NCBI GenBank assembly: GCA_032622095.1
Contig: CP136061.1
Span: forward strand, 13,593,287 to 13,657,286
DNA length: 64,000 bases
Direction of reading: 5' to 3'
Origin: Siphonodentalium dalli
Taxonomy: Eukaryota; Mollusca; Scaphopoda; Gadilida; Siphonodentaliidae
Part shown: positions 11,549 through 22,460 of the stretch, piece after piece
Layout: each line of letters opens with the position of its first letter
Numbering within the stretch: position 1 is the stretch's first letter
The notes under the pieces: model-generated
Database searches by the model: none
What the model saw: only the letters and a program-made list of their open reading frames with translations
What the model was told of the DNA's origin: nothing
Made by a program: the position numbers and the translations under genes

Positions 11549-13161
11549 AATATTGTTCATTTATGAACGATTTATTACCAAAATTAAACCAGATAACAAT
11601 GCAAATTAAGTATATATGTGGATTTAAATTACAATTGATGCAACCATTTCATATTAGCGCGTGTTCATTTTTTTACAATATGTACTTCCGGTATGACGTA
11701 ACATATTCACGGAAGGACAGACATCCGAGCCGAAAACATTACTTGCGTCCAGCATGGACTGGCGCAAGTAATGGTGTAATTTCTTCAACTCAAGTAACTA
11801 TCAAAAGCCTCAGCTTGATAAGGTATGTGTATAATGCATAAATGTGTATAGGAATATTCCGTGTTTGTCTCATCTTGCAATGTATTGTATTGTTGTGGCG
11901 ATGGGTGCAATACCGTAACCAAACAAATGCGACAGAAGATGATACAATCCGAAAACATTCATATGTATTATGTGTCTCGTCAACTCTTGAGAGTTTGTCC
12001 TGGATTATTGTTCAAAATGGAATTGAATTATCACCCATGTATACGTATATATATAGAGGGGCAAAACAAGTTTATATTTCACGATTTTCGGTCTACTTTC
12101 ATCAGAAAACTCCGAAATGTTGCCATATGTAAATTATACCATGACGTTATCATAATGTATATCTCGAAGTGGGTACACTTCAATATAATAGCACAACATA
12201 ATCGGAGTTGTGCTTTTGTATTCTGCCATACCGAAATTTCTAAAACTGATTTTGTTTCTTCTGAATTTTGGGGTGGGGGTAACACAATCTACCACCACAT
12301 AGCATATATGACAAAGAATGACATCCTTATCCTACAATCATATGCAGTATATATTTCCACAAGTTTCTATATTATATACGGGATCTCCATTCAATGCAAT
12401 ACTGAATAATCGCCTATTAAGAGGGGCAAAACAACTGAAAATGAATGATTTTTTGTCTATTTTCCACGTAAATTTAAGAAATATTTACATTTATCACATC
12501 AATCATGGCATTGCATTACTTTGTATTTATAAGTGTGTAACCTGCTATATCGTAGCACAAACATATCCCGAATACCTGTTCTTTTGTGTTCATTTGTGCC
12601 GAATTTCCCTAAAACAGTGACTTTTTGCTGAATTTTGGGGTGAGGGTTGAAATAATCTTACATAACACATCACGTGTTAAATATGATGACATTATTCAGC
12701 ATACTGTCGTATGCGGTATATATATATACGCACTTTTCTAGACTATATACGATATCCCCGGTCAGAACAATATTGATCTATTGCCCATTAAGTGAGGCAA
12801 AAAAAATGAAAAATTGCGCTGTTTTGTCTATTTTTACAATAAATCTTTAAAAAATCTTCGTTATATCAGAGAAATCGTACCACTATAGTAAATATCTAGA
12901 GATATGTAGACTACAATATTTTAGCGCAAAATGTTCGCGTTTCTATACTTTTATTTCTCATTTTGCTGAATTTTACAAAAACAGGGATTTTAGCAGAATT
13001 TTGGCACTTAATCAGCTAAAAATCATCTTTTGCATCATTTGTATATCTCACACCGGGTCCTATCCGATGCGGAATGTCATAACGTTCAAATTGATGTATC
13101 ACAAGCCCGTGTGTGGTGCCGATGGACTAAACTTTCTGAAATCGGTTCCGTCCGCTCCACT

Positions 13162-14300
13162 ATTTGTAGCCAGACTCGGATCACCCTTTTTATGCACAGG
13201 GGTTACGTTGCCTCGCTTCCAATTCACTGGGAAATACGAGTTGTTAATGAATTTGTTGAACATATACTCTAACGGTCCTGCTAATGAAATGGCACACATT
13301 TTCAAAACTCTAGGGCTAACACCATCGGGACCAGTTGATTTGGATGCTTCGATGGAACTCAATGCGTGATATACGTCTTGAGTACTAATTAGTTTATCTG
13401 ATAAAGTATCAGTAACAGTACATGTAGTTGTGAGAGAGGGGGCAGTATTGGAATTACATTATTTTATATGGAGGAAATACCACAAAAACACTCATTAAGT
13501 ACGTCGCTCTTTTCCCCGTCGTCGTACACTAGAAATTCACCTTTCATGAGAGACGGTATTGGTTTTTTATCAAAAAATAATAATTTATTCAAAGTTTTCC
13601 ACCAGACCGAGCTATCAATATTTGGATCTGAAAGGATATTCTGTGTATGTTCTCGTTTGCTGTTTTTAGCTCTACGGATTTCTTACACTGCTTGATTTCG
13701 TTTGGTTTTATAACGATCGAATTGGTGTGTGGTGATTTTTTAGCTTTAGCTACGTTGTATAATCTTTTCCGTTGGCGAATTAGTTTACGCATTTCTCCAA
13801 TCATCCAATTAGGTTCGTTTTCTCTCACAAGAACTTAGTTATTGGGTATATATTTTTCAGCACAAGCGAGCACTTTTTCAGTGAATATCGGTTCCAGGCT
13901 ATTGACAATTAGATACTTAAGTTTAAAGTTCCAATTATTGAGTTCTCTATTCAGTCCTGGCCAATCAGCTTGATTATATGCCCAATGTAGCAATGTTTCT
14001 TTGGTTTCGGTCGACTAGAGAGAAGTTTGAGTGCTATCGGGCAGTGGTATCTCACTAGGTCAGCGAAAAAAGGGTATAAAACTTCGTGGGAGTGAACCAT
14101 ATTTTCGTTGTTAGTAAGAAAAATATCAATTAATGATGATGATGATTCGGTGAAATTCGTCGGAGCATCAATTAATTGTTTAAATTTGCATTCTAGATAA
14201 ATGGATTTAAACATCCAAGACGTCTATGTGTTAGTAAACGTAAGTCGATTGTCATATAAAATCTAAGGATCGTCTGGAAAGAATGATCCACAGATAGTCC
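13162..14300 (-). pseudogene. Jockey/CR1-type LINE: 5' half of RT and end of endonuclease (broken)
   Basis: On the minus strand, 14214-13951 reads CKFKQLIDAPTNFTESSSS and SLIDIFLTNNENMV, the end of an APE-type endonuclease. 13828-13589 reads an inter-domain segment (NWMIGEMRKLIRQRKRLYN). 13362-13162 reads the start of the reverse transcriptase (SKSTGPDGVSPRVLKMCA, then WKRGNVTPVHKKGDPSLATN). Several stops and frameshifts separate the pieces. The RT is cut at 13161/13162 by the foldback element and continues at 5276. The 5' endonuclease half is missing, as usual for 5'-truncated LINE copies. Confidence 0.85.
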
Positions 14301-14849
14301 ATTGGCACGTAACTCTACGAAAATCATGATGACATCAACAGTGTTTCTGCATAAGAATTTTGCCTTTGGTGGTCGTGTTGCACGTGTATGGTAAATACCC
14401 ACTCTTACCCGATACATATTTAATTCTGCGTACATTACTTAATAGTTTGAAGGGCAACAATATACAATATTACTGCTGTGCTTGTGTAACGGATGCGTAA
14501 GAGTGGGTATGTTTTGTCATTAATGTTATAGCATATTTGGCAGGCATGGCATGGAACATGTGTATCAACGAGAGAGACCTAAACAAATAAACAAGAAATG
14601 AACAGAAACAAGTAAATAATATGCATACATATAGCATTAATGTGAACTGGCGGTGAAATATTCGTATACATGATGTACTGAGAAGGAATTATGTTGGGGA
14701 GCCAACACATGGGAACCGTGCACAGAATATCAACCAATTTACAGTGAACTGTTGAGACCGGGGATGGCGGCAACTCATGTAGGCATCCTGTGCACAGTCC
14801 CCATGAGGTGGACCCCCCAACAAACAAAACAACCTTTAGAATTTATTTA
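14301..14849. other. Unassigned DNA between LINE remnant and tandem repeat
   Basis: No family recognised. The first ~130 bases may still be decayed LINE endonuclease on the minus strand. Confidence 0.35.
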
Positions 14850-15800
14850 GTTTCATGTTCCAATTCCGCGCTTCTGTTTGACGCGATACATAGTAAGAGG
14901 AAGAACTCTATGGATAAAAATCTAGATATTTGCGTCATCTGCAAATTAGAGTTGCTACCATTAGAACGTTGTTTCGTGAGTCTGTGCGAAGTAAAATTAT
15001 GAAAATACGAATTGAATAGATGTGTGATTAATGTTGCAGAAATTTGCGCGTCCATTAATTTTGTAGACCAGTCAGTATCTTTAAATGACATAAATCAAAT
15101 AGTTTATCCGCACATTAATAGACCATGTCGACCAACATTGATTAATAATTTACCATTTGGTTAATGGTACAAAATATATAATAAAAAGAACGCAATACAA
15201 ATAAACCCAAGTATTTTAGGAAAATGTTGCAGAAATTTGCGCGTCCATTAATTTTGTAGACCAGTCAGTATCTTTAAATGACATAAATCAAATAGCTTAT
15301 CCGCACATTAATAGACCATGTCGACCAACATTGATTAATAATTTACCAATCTGGTTATTACAAAATATATCATAAAAAGAACCCAATACAAATAAACCCA
15401 AATATTTTAGGAAAATCAGACACTTCTTATTCCAATTCCGCACGTCTGTTTGACGCGATACATTGTAAGAGAAAGAACTCTATGGATAATACTAGATGTT
15501 TGTGTCATCTACAAAGTAGAGTTGCTACCCTTAGTACGTTGTTTCGTCAGGCTGTGCGAAGTAAAATTATGAAAATACGAATTGAATAGATGTGGGATTA
15601 ATGTCACAGAAAAGTGCGCATCCATTAATTTTGTAGACCAGTCAGTATCTTTAAATGACATAAATCAAATAGCTTATCCGCACATTAATAGACCATGTCG
15701 ATCAACATTGATTGATAATTTCTCAATCTGGTTAACGGTACAAAATATATCATAAAAAGAACCAATACAAATAAACCCAAATATTTTAGGAAAAATCAGA
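14850..15800. repeat. ~370 bp tandem repeat, two full and one partial copy
   Basis: A full unit starts at about 14855 (TTCCAATTCCGC, then GACGCGATACAT). A second full unit starts at about 15428. Between them, from about 15224, only the distal half (from GTTGCAGAAATTTGCGCG) is repeated, giving a full-half-full pattern. All copies end with AATACAAATAAACCCAA and then ATTTTAGGAAAA. The array abuts the downstream end of the minus-strand L1-like ORF1 at 15837. Open frames across it are by-products. Confidence 0.8.
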
Positions 15801-15836
15801 CACTTCTCGGAGTGTCACGGATCGTCATGTGACTGA

Positions 15837-16560
15837 TTATTTCCCAAACGGGACGTGGCTTGCCCCTACCTCTTTTTCCAAGTCTTCCAATTGGGACAGG
15901 TATGAAAGCCTGAGAATCTTCCCCTGTAGTGGCTTGACAAACACGACACAGTCATAGTTCCATGTGCCCTGTATCTTTTTGTCTTTGAGGAATGATCTGC
16001 ACCTCCCGGCTATAAAAGCTCGTTCCTTTGTTAGGTGCTCGTTGATAAACACACCCTTCCTACTTTGCACATTTGTTCTGGCTTTGTAAAACCGTTTTCG
16101 CACATTATAGGTAGAAAACTTCACTAGTATCGTGCGAACCCTTTTTTGTTTCGACCCGGCTGTCGCACCCCCTCCCCTAGCGTCGATGTTGTGTGGCTCT
16201 CCTGATCGGTGCGATCTTGCTACTTCTTCACGCTCCAAATCAATCCCCATGTCTGATGCAAGATCTGGGATTATTTGCTCCGTGTCCTCTCCATCTGTCT
16301 CATCGATCCCGGAAATTCTGAGGGACTCACGCATTGTGTATTGTTTAAGGTCCATGATTTCGTCCCTTAAATTTGATATCAGCTCTCCCTGCTCGTGTAC
16401 AGTCTCCTCCAGGAACTTTAACCGTTCTGACAAATCAGTCGTAGCCTCATCAACGGCATCCTGTATATTTGCTTTCATAACGCCATCGAATACTGATTTT
16501 AATGTGGTGATTACTCGTGGTTTTGCAGTGCGATCACTATGCCAACTACCAAGTCATTTG
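15837..16560 (-). pseudogene. L1-like ORF1 protein fragment (coiled coil, RRM-like and C-terminal domain)
   Basis: The 213-codon open frame (16478-15837) begins with a heptad-rich helix (FLEETVHEQGELISNLRDEI). An RRM-like segment, ESLRISGIDETDGED, follows, and then a basic C-terminal part with TILVKFSTYNVRKRFYKA and VFINEHLTKERAFIAG. This order matches L1/Tx1 ORF1 proteins, which coat element RNA and act as chaperones. The frame stays open upstream of the first Met to about 16560, so the true N-terminus lies further upstream. No ORF2 follows; the region downstream is a tandem repeat. It may be the ORF1 of the same broad clade as the Tx1-like LINE at 35.9-42.1 kb, but that cannot be shown here. 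Confidence 0.8.
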
Positions 16561-17204
16561 CCACGGGTCTCATCACGGGTGAAGAGAGTCCTCATGCATA
16601 CACCTGGCCGACTTGCGATGCCTGGGATTCCGCCAGAAACTGCTGTTGACTCATCGTAGTCCCTCCAACAATTTCCATAGTGCTATTTAGATATGGATCA
16701 CCAATTGTGGAGTCGGGGTTAATCAGACTCGGAGGAGTGGAGTTGCCTGTGGTTTATCCACCTGAGATTTCCGCCATAGAGCCATGTTCTCCTGGCTCAG
16801 CTGTTATACAGCCTAATCGTGGTTAATCCACCTATATCTCGCCACAGAGATTGAAATTTTGGCTCAGCTGTTACCACTCGTGAATGATCCACATGCGACC
16901 GTCGCCATGATGATTGGCTCTGGGATCGGCTGATATTACTAGTTTGTCTAGTTTTTTTGCCAGGAAATATGGTACTCACAGAATGACTAGCGCCCTTACG
17001 AGACCCGGTCAATACATAATAGGTAGAAACAATGAATGGAGCCGCCGAATAAAGTGTGTGATATACCACTTGTGCGGTTAAATGATGAACATCTATAATC
17101 ATGTAATAGCGATATAGTTAGCCATTCATTGTCGGGCGCCGACCAGAGGTGATGATACCTGCTGTGTCAGACTTTTAGGTAGAAAAGGATGTCATTTACA
17201 TACA
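16561..17204. other. Unassigned segment between two pieces of LINE ORF1
   Basis: Contains loosely repeated phrases (GTGGTTTATCCACCTGAGAT, then GTGGTTAATCCACCTATAT, then GTGAATGATCCACATGCGAC) spaced about 75 bp, each followed by a CTGGCTCAGCTGTTA-like block. It is probably a short diverged tandem repeat inside or beside the L1-like ORF1. No coding evidence. Confidence 0.5.
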
Positions 17205-17429
17205 CTATGATCCCTCTCTAGTCTTTTTCGGATCCAATAGACTGTCATCCGAGCTCCGGTCCCTCTTGGTTGGTGTATCTGGCAACATGATGTGTCCCTT
17301 TAATGCAGATGAATCACCACTCGTTGTTTTATCAACAGAAGCAGCTAAACCATTGTTATTATTTCCCGTTGTCGACATGACGTACTCAATTGGATGATTG
17401 GTCAACAATGCGACTGCACGCTTGGACAC
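17205..17429 (-). pseudogene. Short ORF, possible N-terminus of the L1-like ORF1
   Basis: A 74-codon frame rich in Ser, Asp and Lys, ending DRSSDDSLLDPKKTREGS. Low-complexity charged N-termini of this kind are common in LINE ORF1 proteins, and it lies upstream on the same strand as the ORF1 fragment at 15837-16560. No direct homology is visible, so the assignment rests on position. Confidence 0.4.
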
Positions 17430-17627
17430 TCAGTCGCCAATTAGGTCAGGTGACGCTTTCTTTCGCCGCAACAGGTCAAAGGTCAAATAATTTGTTGAAA
17501 CTTTATACAGCAAATTTATGCTTAAATGTTCAGATTATTGACATAATCACAGTTGGCTGGGTCTTGAAAATGTGTCAGTATTGGGTAGAACATGTGTGCA
17601 TATTATGGAGTCTTGGTGAGATTGCAT

Positions 17628-18224
17628 TCATAAAATCAGAAGTTTGCCATGAACATGGTCGTACAGCGAATTACCATATGGTTTGTACATATCACAAATA
17701 TCGCCAAGTGTTTTCGTGTATTCTTCATAAAATTCGACCGTGTAATTTGTAGAAGGCAGGTATACCTGCAAAATATATAGAAAACATGTATCTGTTATTC
17801 TGATTTGTATTCCTAGTATTCTGTCATCTTCTATTGCAAGCGGACTAATACGTTCAGTGAGTCTGGAGTGCCATAACAGTGCAACCCCACCACTCGGCCT
17901 CCCTCTTTTATTTGGGATCATTTGGCGGGAATCGCACACTGCATGGTATTCATAAGACTTGTCGAGCGAACCAAAAAAAATTATATCACATTGATAGAGC
18001 CAGTGCTCACTCAGGCCTATTATTTCATGTATACCACTCCGGAGCAATTTGCTCAAGTAATATCCAGATGACATAACGCATGTTGCATTCCATGTAATCA
18101 TATTAAGATTAGCGGTTCCCATTGTGCCGTTATAATTGATTTGTGACAAGCCAGTGTTGTGATTTCGTATACCGCTTAAATACACACATAATGTGAATGC
18201 TAATAGTGCAACAATTTTGCACAT
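17628..18224 (-). pseudogene. LINE ORF2 start: APE endonuclease, truncated at 3' side
   Basis: The frame contains NLNMITWNATCVMSSGYYL, EIIGLSEHWLY, RPSGGVALLWHSRL, DDRILGIQIRI and YILQVYLPSTNYTVEFYEEY. This is the opening half of an APE-type LINE endonuclease as found in many invertebrate CR1-group LINEs; the SEHW stretch carries the catalytic Glu. Coding similarity ends near 17628, before the GDFN catalytic motif, and no RT follows. LINE copies usually lose their 5' end, so this 3' loss points to a later deletion or insertion. It lies just downstream of the ORF1 at 18269-19834 on the same strand, and the two form one element. Confidence 0.82.
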
Positions 18225-18268
18225 ACTGGACCAGATAACATGCTATACACAAATAAATAATAGTTGGA

Positions 18269-19834
18269 TTAATCACTGTATTTATGCACCCACATTCTGC
18301 AGTTTGCGCTCCGCGGCCAGACTCGAGGTGCGAGAACACAGTCGAGATCCTCATCACATATATTGATGCGAGCACAGTTACCTCTGAGCATTCTAATAAC
18401 AGTGAAGCGAGCGTCTTTATAAAGGAGATGTTTCTTTATGTCGTGAATTGTCACTGAATCAGCGAATCCTCCGAGGTACACTTGGGACATTTTAATTGGA
18501 CCGTCGTGTTTGTTGAAGTAATAATAGTCATCCTGTGACTCATCAGCATAGTGAGCCGGTGCGTGACGGGTGTACTTGTTTTTATTTAACGGTACTTCTG
18601 AGTGATAGCTCACGTCATTTGGTTCATTAGAATGATTGCTCGCCTCTGAATAATCATCTCGGTCACGTGACTCTTCCGCATAGTTCATCATTGCATTCAA
18701 TGTTTCTGAAATGTCCCTTTGTGTCTTGGTAACTTCTCCCATCGAGCTGCTCACACATTCAACGAATGTTTGAAGATTATTGGTAACCGTAGTCGTGAAG
18801 TTACGAAATTCCTCTTTCATTATATTGACGTTGTGTTTTATGGTTTCATTCATCATTTTGTCACATGAGTGAGTCGGTTGAACATGTTTCTTATTTACAA
18901 TGTCTCTGAGTGTTGCAATTTGTCCCTCAAAACTCTTTTGTTTTTTGTCCAATTCCTCGAGTCCTTGTACTATATTACACATATCACGTTTAACATCACC
19001 AATTTCACTTTTGACTTTCTTCACTCCAGTATATTTGTCATCTTGTATGCGTTCTATTGTCAACTTCTCTTGTTCTATTTTATCGTCGATTGTTTTAATT
19101 TTGGTGTATATGCGAGAAACATCCACCTTCAACTGGTCAACATCTTCAGTTATTCCAAGTTTTTCTTCTATTTTGTCAAGTCGTGATTCCAAGTGTTTCA
19201 CCGACACATCAATATTGGGAATACGTTCATTGAAATCTCGATGAAATGTTTCATTCTCAACTTTGATCAGAGAAATATCTCGTAAAATCTTGGTGATAGA
19301 ATTGTTCAAATTCACATTCCCAATGACGGCATCATCATCGTTGATCATACCCGAGATTGATGGGCGACTGACACTTTTATACTTCCCCCCTTTACTAGTA
19401 ATCTCTCCAATTGTGTCTGCATCCTTGTCAACCATGAATTTCATCAATCTGTAGATATCGACAGCCATTCTCATATTCCTTGTATTTTTATCTGTTATGT
19501 GGTCGCTTGTGTGGTTACGAATCACACGTTGTTTCATTGACGCAGATGACTCATATGGAAATAAATCGTCAGATTTCACATTCATGAACACGTTGTCCCG
19601 CAATGTTTCGAGTAGTTTGTCTTGATTTGCGACAAAGTCTATTATGGTACCAGTAAAAACATCTTGTGTAGTCGATTTAATGAATTGTAGCACAGATCGA
19701 AGATTGCCGAGAGTTCTGGTATTATCTTCTTGTTTGCGGGTATATTGTCGCGATTCGATGCTGTCATACAACGTGGAAAAACATTCATCCAGAGACCGCT
19801 GGTCACTGCCACTCAGGTTACTATTATCACCCAT
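18269..19834 (-). CDS. LINE ORF1 protein, 521 aa, coiled coil plus RRM-like domain
   Basis: An uninterrupted 521-codon frame starting ATG (MGDNSNLSGSDQRSLDECF). Residues about 190-320 are a long coiled coil with clear heptads (SRLDKIEEKLGITEDVDQL). Residues about 395-450 are acidic, Ser/Tyr-rich and low in complexity (DDYSEASNHSNEPND). Residues about 455-515 form an RRM-like fold: SQVYLGGFADSVTIHDIKKH, then ARFTVIRMLRGNCARINI, then a Trp/Arg-rich end with VWPRSANCRMW. This is the usual layout of ORF1p in CR1-group LINEs of invertebrates, which trimerises and binds element RNA. It is followed 45 bp later by the endonuclease frame. ORF1 is intact although ORF2 is truncated, so the copy cannot move alone but could still make ORF1p. 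Confidence 0.8.
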   Translation of the reverse strand: MGDNSNLSGSDQRSLDECFSTLYDSIESRQYTRKQEDNTRTLGNLRSVLQFIKSTTQDVFTGTIIDFVANQDKLLETLRDNVFMNVKSDDLFPYESSASMKQRVIRNHTSDHITDKNTRNMRMAVDIYRLMKFMVDKDADTIGEITSKGGKYKSVSRPSISGMINDDDAVIGNVNLNNSITKILRDISLIKVENETFHRDFNERIPNIDVSVKHLESRLDKIEEKLGITEDVDQLKVDVSRIYTKIKTIDDKIEQEKLTIERIQDDKYTGVKKVKSEIGDVKRDMCNIVQGLEELDKKQKSFEGQIATLRDIVNKKHVQPTHSCDKMMNETIKHNVNIMKEEFRNFTTTVTNNLQTFVECVSSSMGEVTKTQRDISETLNAMMNYAEESRDRDDYSEASNHSNEPNDVSYHSEVPLNKNKYTRHAPAHYADESQDDYYYFNKHDGPIKMSQVYLGGFADSVTIHDIKKHLLYKDARFTVIRMLRGNCARINICDEDLDCVLAPRVWPRSANCRMWVHKYSD

Positions 19835-20974
19835 TGTCTTTCAATATAATACACACGGCGACGACGACTTACTATACATAGGGGATTCCCCTGGTACGAC
19901 ACCAGCTACCCATAGTACTATAGTTAGTCATGCATGAAATTTTCACACGGCGAGAGTTCCTTCACTGCGAACATACATCGTGAGTACAGTTCATAAACAA
20001 TAATGAGTAGGGCTAGAAAACATGGTGGCGCTGACAAAATCAATTATGAGCTCATTCACTTCGATAATAAAAATGTTTCCATACCGCTGATTGAATTTTG
20101 AAATCGATCTCCTTCGATTTCAACATCATTCGTACAGGAAAAACAACACAAGAAAGCCGTGTAAATCATATATCCATAGCACTCTGTTGTTTAGAACAAA
20201 AAACGTTAATTTGTGGAGCACAAAATTATGCGATCTATTGTTTACACCGGAAGTTACGATGCATGCCCCAATCACGAATCAGCAGTCAACTGGACAAAAC
20301 TGACTGTTCCAATATTACAAAGGGGATTTTGTTTTACTTCACCATATTTTTTTATGCAAACAAACTATTAAAATGTAAAAAACAAAATCAATAATTTCAA
20401 TGTTTATGAAATAATATGCCATGATCTTGTGAATTTAAACTTTATTTTGCGGTTTACCCGTTTGATCGTCTGATTTTATGCGACATAGAATGAGGGTCAT
20501 TCGACACGCCACCTCAGGTTAAATTTGGACTATCCCTAATTTTTTAGTCGACCGCATGCTTCCAATAATAGATACGCCATCAACAGAAGCACACGTACTG
20601 GGATTTTAGCTTCCCATTTCTCTTCTGATTTATAAAAAAAATACATTTGCTTTTTATACACTGATGTGTAAAACCGCCAACACAGCAATACAACTAAATA
20701 TAGCAGACTGTTGATGCGTGGGAACCACACAGACCAGAGACATATACTTGTATATAGCCTGCATGGAAGTCACCAAAATAGGTAAGCATTGTTATTATTT
20801 GAATAACGTGTGCTCCCGATATGACGTATCATCGGGAACGTGGCTAGAGCTAGGGGCTCCTTTTGTTATGTGGGGGTGGGGTGGAGTGTCCACGTTTGAA
20901 TTTCCAACTGACAGCCACTCCCACTGAACCAACTCAGACCAAAACTCACAAGTTTTGTGTAATTTCTTTTCGTA
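19835..20974. other. Unassigned DNA, probably 5' UTR of LINE then intergenic
   Basis: The first few hundred bases lie upstream of the LINE ORF1 start on the minus strand and may be its 5' UTR and promoter. No other feature was recognised up to the satellite. Confidence 0.4.
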
Positions 20975-22460
20975 AATATAACGAAATAACGGATATTTTA
21001 GTTAATGGATGTTCTTCAAACTACCACTGACCAAAGATGCCCGTTATTTCGTCAATATCATCCCCTGGTGATGTCGGGGGGGGGGGGGGTGTGTGCATGT
21101 TATAGATTTAATACTTCCCACTCGATTATATATAACGAAATAACGGGTATATTGGTTGGTGAAGTTTCTTTAACCGATCACTGATCAAAGATGCCCGTTA
21201 TTTCGTCAATAATCATCCCCCGGTGATGGGGGGGGGGATGCCTGTTATAGATTGAACATACCACATGCACTGGATTATATATAACGAAATAACGGGTATG
21301 TTAGTCGATGAAGGTTCTTTAATCTGTCACTGATCAAAGATGTCCGTTATTTCGTCAATAATCATCACCGGAGATGTCGGGGGGGGGGGTGCATGTTAAA
21401 GATTGATCACTCCCCACTGGAGTAAATATAACGAAATAACGGACATTTTAGTTAATGTGTGTTCTTCAAACTACCACTGACCAAAGATGCCCGTTATTTC
21501 GTCAATATCATCCCCTGGTAATGTCGGGGGGGGGGGGGGTGAATGTTATAGATTTAAAACTCCCCACTCGATTATATATAACGAAATAACGGGTATATTA
21601 GTTGGTGAAGTTTCTTTAACCGATCACTGATCAAAGATGCCCGTTATTTCGTCAATAATCACCCCCTGGTGATGGGGGGGGGGGGGTGCCTGTTATAGAT
21701 TGAACACTGCACATGCACTGGATTATATATATCGAAATGTCGGGGGGGGGTACATGTTAAAGATTGATCACTCCCCACTGGAGTAAATGTAACGAAATAA
21801 CGGATATTATAGTTAATGGGTGTTCTTCAAACTACCACTGATCAAAGATACCCGTTATTTCGTCAATATCATCCCCTGGTAATGTCGGGGGGGGGGGGGT
21901 GAATGTTATAGATTTAAAACTCCCCACTCGATTATATATAACGAAATAACGGGTATATTAGTTGGTGAAGTTTCTTTAACCGATCACTGATCAAAGATGC
22001 CCGTTATTTCGTCAATAATCATCCCCTGGTGATTGGGGGGGGGGGGGTGCCTGTTATAGATTGAACACTGCACATGCACTGGATTATATATAACGAAATG
22101 TCGGGGGGGGGGTACATGTTAAAGATTGATCACTCCCCACTGGAGTAAATGTAACGAAATAACGGATATTATAGTTAATGCATGGGTGTTGTTCAAACTA
22201 CCACTGATCAAAGATGCCCGTTATTTCGTCAATAATCATCACCCGGTGATGGGGGTGGGGTGCCTGTTATATATTGAACACTCCACATGCACTGCATGGA
22301 TTTTATATAACATATATTTGTCGATGAAGGTTCTTTAACCGATCACTGATCAAAGATGCCCGTTATATTTCGTCAATAATCATCCCCGGTGATGTCGGGG
22401 GGGGGGGAGTGCATGTTATAGATTGAACACTCCCCACTCGATTATATATAACGAAATAAC
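20975..22460. repeat. Hairpin satellite, ~150 bp units with G-runs, higher-order array
   Basis: Units start at about 20978, 21131, 21281, 21428, 21579, 21789, 21938, 22152 and 22306. Each has ACGAAATAACGGG and, about 65 bp later, the complementary CCCGTTATTTCGT, so a single unit can fold into a hairpin. An 8-14 base G-run follows. Units fall into types A (TTAGTTAATG, CAAACTACCACTGA), B (TTAGTTGGTGAAG, AACCGATCACTGA) and C (TTAGTCGATGAAGG). The order is A-B-C-A-B-c-A-B-c-A-C', where c is a unit that has lost its hairpin (ACGAAA or ATCGAAA joined to TGTCGGGG at about 21735 and 22096). The later array repeats every ~361 bp. Confidence 0.85.

Larger units (their letters stand above)
10563..11970. 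mobile_element. ~1.4 kb insertion in right foldback arm, unclassified
   Basis: Inverted similarity to the left arm stops after AAACATATACA at about 10562 and resumes at TGTGTCTCGTCAACTC near 11970. The left arm is continuous at this point (about 7050-7080), so the block is an insertion here or a loss there. It contains a ~38 bp tandem repeat and a 9 bp minisatellite but no coding region. Clear terminal repeats or a target duplication were not found. Confidence 0.5.
5277..13161. mobile_element. 7.9 kb foldback element inserted into a LINE
   Basis: The two ends are inverted copies: AGTAGAGCGGAC at 5277-5288 and the complement of AGTGGAGCGGAC at 13150-13161. The inverted similarity then continues inward with strong matches (for example CACCACACACGGGCTTGTG near 5330 against its complement near 13110) for 2-3 kb. 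The LINE reading frame stops at an ATN codon run on the right and resumes at YRP on the left, so the whole segment is one insertion between adjacent LINE codons. Flanks are A-rich (CAAAT and AAAAC in LINE sense), so any target duplication is short and imperfect. No transposase was recognised. The centre holds a decayed Gypsy fragment. Long inverted arms made of tandem repeats match the Foldback class in architecture; the superfamily is unknown. Confidence 0.8.
10185..13161. repeat. Right inverted arm of foldback
   Basis: This arm is the inverted counterpart of 5277-7437. Matching points include the phrase around AACGGTTGTTTGATG at about 10365 (complement near 7265), GAAGCTATATTATGCGAAG at about 10530 (complement near 7100), and the TTAA empty site at 12417. 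It is longer than the left arm because an unrelated ~1.4 kb block is inserted at about 10563-11970. The outer end is at 13161. Confidence 0.75.

Noticed and set aside
20975-22460. CRISPR-like array
   Set aside because: Spacers are not unique and are part of the ~150 bp unit; the DNA is eukaryotic and the pattern is a satellite.
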